Shown here piece by piece: positions 41,654-46,176 of a stretch of DNA of 46,176 nt. The translations under genes were made by a program, and so were the position numbers. The number at the start of each line of letters is the position of its first letter. The first letter of the stretch is position 1. Source of the stretch: a bacterium (GTDB lineage: Bacteria > Patescibacteriota > Microgenomatia > UBA1406 > GWC2-37-13); the NCBI GenBank assembly GCA_021825445.1, contig JAKAHA010000007.1:1-46176 (forward strand), given 5' to 3'. A model generated the notes under the pieces. The model did not search any database. It worked only from the letters and a program-made list of their open reading frames with translations, and was not told the DNA's origin.

Positions 41654-42151
41654 ATGGAAAGCTTAGGCATTGAAGTAAAATTATTAGTTGCGCAAATAAT
41701 AAATTTTGGACTTTTCTTTTTTATATTTAAAAAATTTATTGCTAAACCTTTTGCAAATTTCATGTCCGAAGAAGCAAAGAAAGAGCAACTAAAAGAAAAG
41801 ATGTTGAGTGATCTCAAGAAAAAAGATGAAGAAATGATCGCTTCGCAAAATAAGTTAAAAGCATCTCTAAAAAAAGAGCTTGATATGGCAATAAAAAAAT
41901 CTAAAGAAGATGCATCTGTTTACAAAACAACTCTTGTTGCGGAAGCTAAGAAAGAGGCAGAAGAAATTATTTCAAAAGGTAAAAAACAAATTGAAATTGA
42001 GAAAAAAACCTCAGAAAAAGAGTTTAAAAACAGAGTAATTGAACTTTCTACAGTTATGGTTGAAAAAGCTTTTAGTAAATTTTTATCAAAAGATACTCAA
42101 AAGGATATTAACAAAAATATTCTTAAAAACTTTGAGTCAAATTTAAATTGA
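41654..42151 (+). CDS. atpF: ATP synthase F0 subunit b
   Basis: 165 residues. One N-terminal membrane helix (IEVKLLVAQIINFGLFFFIFKKF) and a long charged coiled coil (KKEQLKEKMLSDLKKKDEEM to KKTSEKEFKNRVIELS) form the peripheral stalk. The length is normal. The conserved FxxF-type KKFIAKPF follows the helix. atpH starts 4 nt downstream. Confidence 0.93.
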   Translation: MESLGIEVKLLVAQIINFGLFFFIFKKFIAKPFANFMSEEAKKEQLKEKMLSDLKKKDEEMIASQNKLKASLKKELDMAIKKSKEDASVYKTTLVAEAKKEAEEIISKGKKQIEIEKKTSEKEFKNRVIELSTVMVEKAFSKFLSKDTQKDINKNILKNFESNLN

Positions 42152-42155
42152 TTAT

Positions 42156-42371
42156 ATGAAAGCTGAAATTATTTCAAATTATAAACTTAGTGAATCAGAA
42201 ATTCAAGAAATAACAAAGAAATTTAAGTTTCTTAAAGATTATGACGTGATAAATACAATAGACACTGCTATTTATGGCGGAATGATAATTAAATATCAAG
42301 GTAAGGTGATTGACCTAAGTTTGTCTTCAAGATTAAAAAATTTTAAAAAAACACTGTATGAAATCGCTTGA
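42156..42371 (+). CDS. atpH: ATP synthase F1 subunit delta, C-terminal domain only
   Basis: 71 residues, against about 175 in typical delta. Only the C-terminal part is recognisable: DTAIYGGMIIKYQGKVIDLSLSSRLKNFKKTL, equivalent to the GG..i..gd...D.S...rL..l...L ending of delta/OSCP. The N-terminal six-helix domain that binds the alpha subunit is missing, and it is not fused to the normal-length b subunit. It sits in the normal place between atpF and atpA and overlaps atpA by 14 bp. Confidence 0.85.
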   Translation: MKAEIISNYKLSESEIQEITKKFKFLKDYDVINTIDTAIYGGMIIKYQGKVIDLSLSSRLKNFKKTLYEIA

Positions 42372-43844
42372 TCAATTCATAAAAACAGCCGGAGAACGAG
42401 CAGAGAAAGATAAAGTTTATTTAAGACCTCAAGAGTTTGGAGAGATTCAAGAAATCAAAGATGGAGTGACGATTTTAACCGGTTTGAAAAATGTTTCATT
42501 TGGTGAAATTGTCCAATTTGAAAATGGGGTTAAGGGTTATACAGTCGATCTAACCGATGACAAAGTCGGAGTGATTGTCCTTGGAGATTATCTTTCGCTT
42601 AAAGCAGGTGATCGAGTCGTTTCTTTAAATTACACACTTTCAATTCCGGTTTCAGACAAAATCATAGGAAGAGTTGTTGATCCGCTAGGCAATCCACTTG
42701 ATGAGCTACCACCTCTGACCAATGCTAAAAACTATCCAGTAGAAAAAATTGCTCCAGGCGTAGTTAAACGTCAACCGGTAAATAAAGCTTTGCAAACCGG
42801 AATAAAATCAATTGACGCTTTAATTCCTGTCGGTCGAGGTCAACGAGAATTAATTATTGGAGATCGCGGAACCGGCAAAACAACCGTTGCAATTGACGCT
42901 ATCTTAAATCAAAAGGGTGAAGATGTTATTTGTATTTATTGTGGAATCGGCCAAAAAAATTCTAAAATTGCCGGAGTTGTTGAACTGTTTCGCAAACATA
43001 AAGCACTAGACTATACAGTTGTTTTGTCTGCCTCAGCCTCAGATCCAGCCGCTTCTCAATATTTGGCTCCATATTCAGCAACAGCAATCGCCGAATATTT
43101 CATGGATAAAGGAAAAGACGTTTTAGTTGTCTATGATGATTTAACTAAACATGCTTGGTCCTATCGACAGATTTCTTTGATTTTAAGAAGACCTGCAGGA
43201 CGTGAAGCTTATCCAGGAGATATTTTTTATCTACATTCAAGACTTCTTGAAAGGTCTTGTAGATTAAGTGATAAATATGGAGGGGGATCAATTACAGCTC
43301 TTCCGATTATTGAAACTTTGGAAGGTGATTTGTCATCATATATTCCAACTAATGTTATCTCAATTACCGATGGACAGATATTTTTGGAAACTGATTTATT
43401 TAATTCAGGAATTAGACCAGCTATCAATGTTGGATCGTCAGTTTCCCGAGTCGGAGGAACAGCACAAACAAAAGCAATGAAGAAAGTCGCAGGAAAACTA
43501 AAACTAAATCTTGCTCAATACCGAGAAATGGCGGCATTCTCCCAATTTGAAGGAGAACTTGACGAGGAAACAAAGAAATTTTTAAGTCGAGGTGCCAGAC
43601 TTACTCAAATTTTAATTCAAAAGAAAAACAAACCATATTCGTTGGCTTTACAGATTGCCCTAATTTATTCTGCCAACACCGGTTTATTGGACAATGTTGA
43701 AATATCCGATATTGCTGAGTTTGAAAATAAATTAGTCAACCATATGGAAGTCAACGGAAAGGCGTGGTTGAAAAAAATCAATAAAAATAAATCTCTAGAG
43801 GAAGCTGATGAAAAAGAATTGGAAAAAATTGTTAGAGAAATATT

Positions 43845-43848
<4 letters not shown>
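42358..43848 (+). CDS. atpA: ATP synthase F1 subunit alpha
   Basis: 496 residues. P-loop GDRGTGKT (168-175), ALQTGIKSIDALIPVGRGQRE and the conserved arginine-finger region SRLLERSCRLSDKYGGGSITALPIIE and VGSSVSRVGGTAQ are all present. It forms the alpha3beta3 head. The N-terminus (MKSLDQFIKTAG) is slightly short compared with E. coli alpha, which may match the reduced delta it contacts. It overlaps atpG by 4 bp. Confidence 0.98.
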
Positions 43849-46097
<2,249 letters not shown>

Positions 46098-46098
<1 letters not shown>

Positions 46099-46176
46099 AT
46101 TGACCTAATTAATCTAATTTCTAAAAAATAACCAATAACCAAATAACAAGAAACAAACAAATATCAACGTTCAATT
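46098..46176. repeat. R1 long palindromic repeat, copy E (cut by window edge)
   Basis: Begins AATTGACCTAATTAATCTAA right after the atpD stop, with AAGAAACAAACAAATATCAA, in the same orientation as copies C and D. It is slightly diverged and truncated by the window end. Confidence 0.85.

Overview
This AT-rich window looks like a chromosome segment from a member of the Candidate Phyla Radiation (Patescibacteria), most likely Microgenomates-like. That placement is inference. It rests on a 16S rRNA gene that departs from the bacterial consensus at sites usually targeted by 'universal' primers, very compact genes, many short proteins and dense small palindromic repeats. Genes end at TGA as well as TAA and TAG, so TGA is read as stop here. 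The wall genes (MurT/GatD, MreB, LepB, LysM protein) and the prepilin cluster suggest a monoderm-type cell with type IV pili.

Layout. 1-8316: a type IV pilus locus with pilB (minus strand), a short holB-like gene, six prepilin-like genes and pilM-pilN-pilO. 8313-10147: a minus-strand run rpmF, nusB, rnc, rpsP. 10245-11215: two more prepilin-like genes. 11207-13345: an O-antigen ligase/Wzy-like gene divergent from mreB with start codons 1 bp apart. 14493-16572: a small membrane protein gene, then a solitary 16S rRNA gene with its own predicted processing stem. 16608-21197: lepB, tRNA-Val, a large secreted propeller/lipase-like fusion and a GT-C membrane glycosyltransferase. 21356-26952: a surface polysaccharide cluster (two GT2 enzymes, a GT2-flippase fusion, a GT4 enzyme, an O-antigen ligase-like protein). 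26933-30371: an Ig-like membrane protein, tRNA-Thr, tRNA-Gly, a LysM protein, two methyltransferase-like proteins and tRNA-Asp. 30593-31581: a toxin-antitoxin-like module (DUF433 plus DUF5615/PIN-like). 31612-32159: two small membrane protein genes, the second out of frame. 32298-34373: lemA, htpX and a NYN-domain gene. 34482-40133: murT, gatD, dnaE and a GNAT gene. 40325-46098: the F-type ATP synthase operon (atpI/Z, B, E, F, a shortened H, A, G, D); epsilon is not in the window.

How it fits together. PilM/N/O form the alignment platform for pili powered by PilB. PilC and prepilin peptidase are not here. The glycosyltransferases, flippase, ligases and lepB point to building and exporting a surface glycan. 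MurT/GatD would amidate lipid II. 

The most unusual layer is non-coding. A family of about 185-bp imperfect palindromes, dRS3-like elements that could fold into an outer stem plus two hairpins, and several shorter palindromes abut or enter genes, and some supply protein sequence. A second theme is that many isolated genes have a -10 box only 5-7 nt before the start codon, implying leaderless mRNAs, while clear Shine-Dalgarno sequences are scarce.
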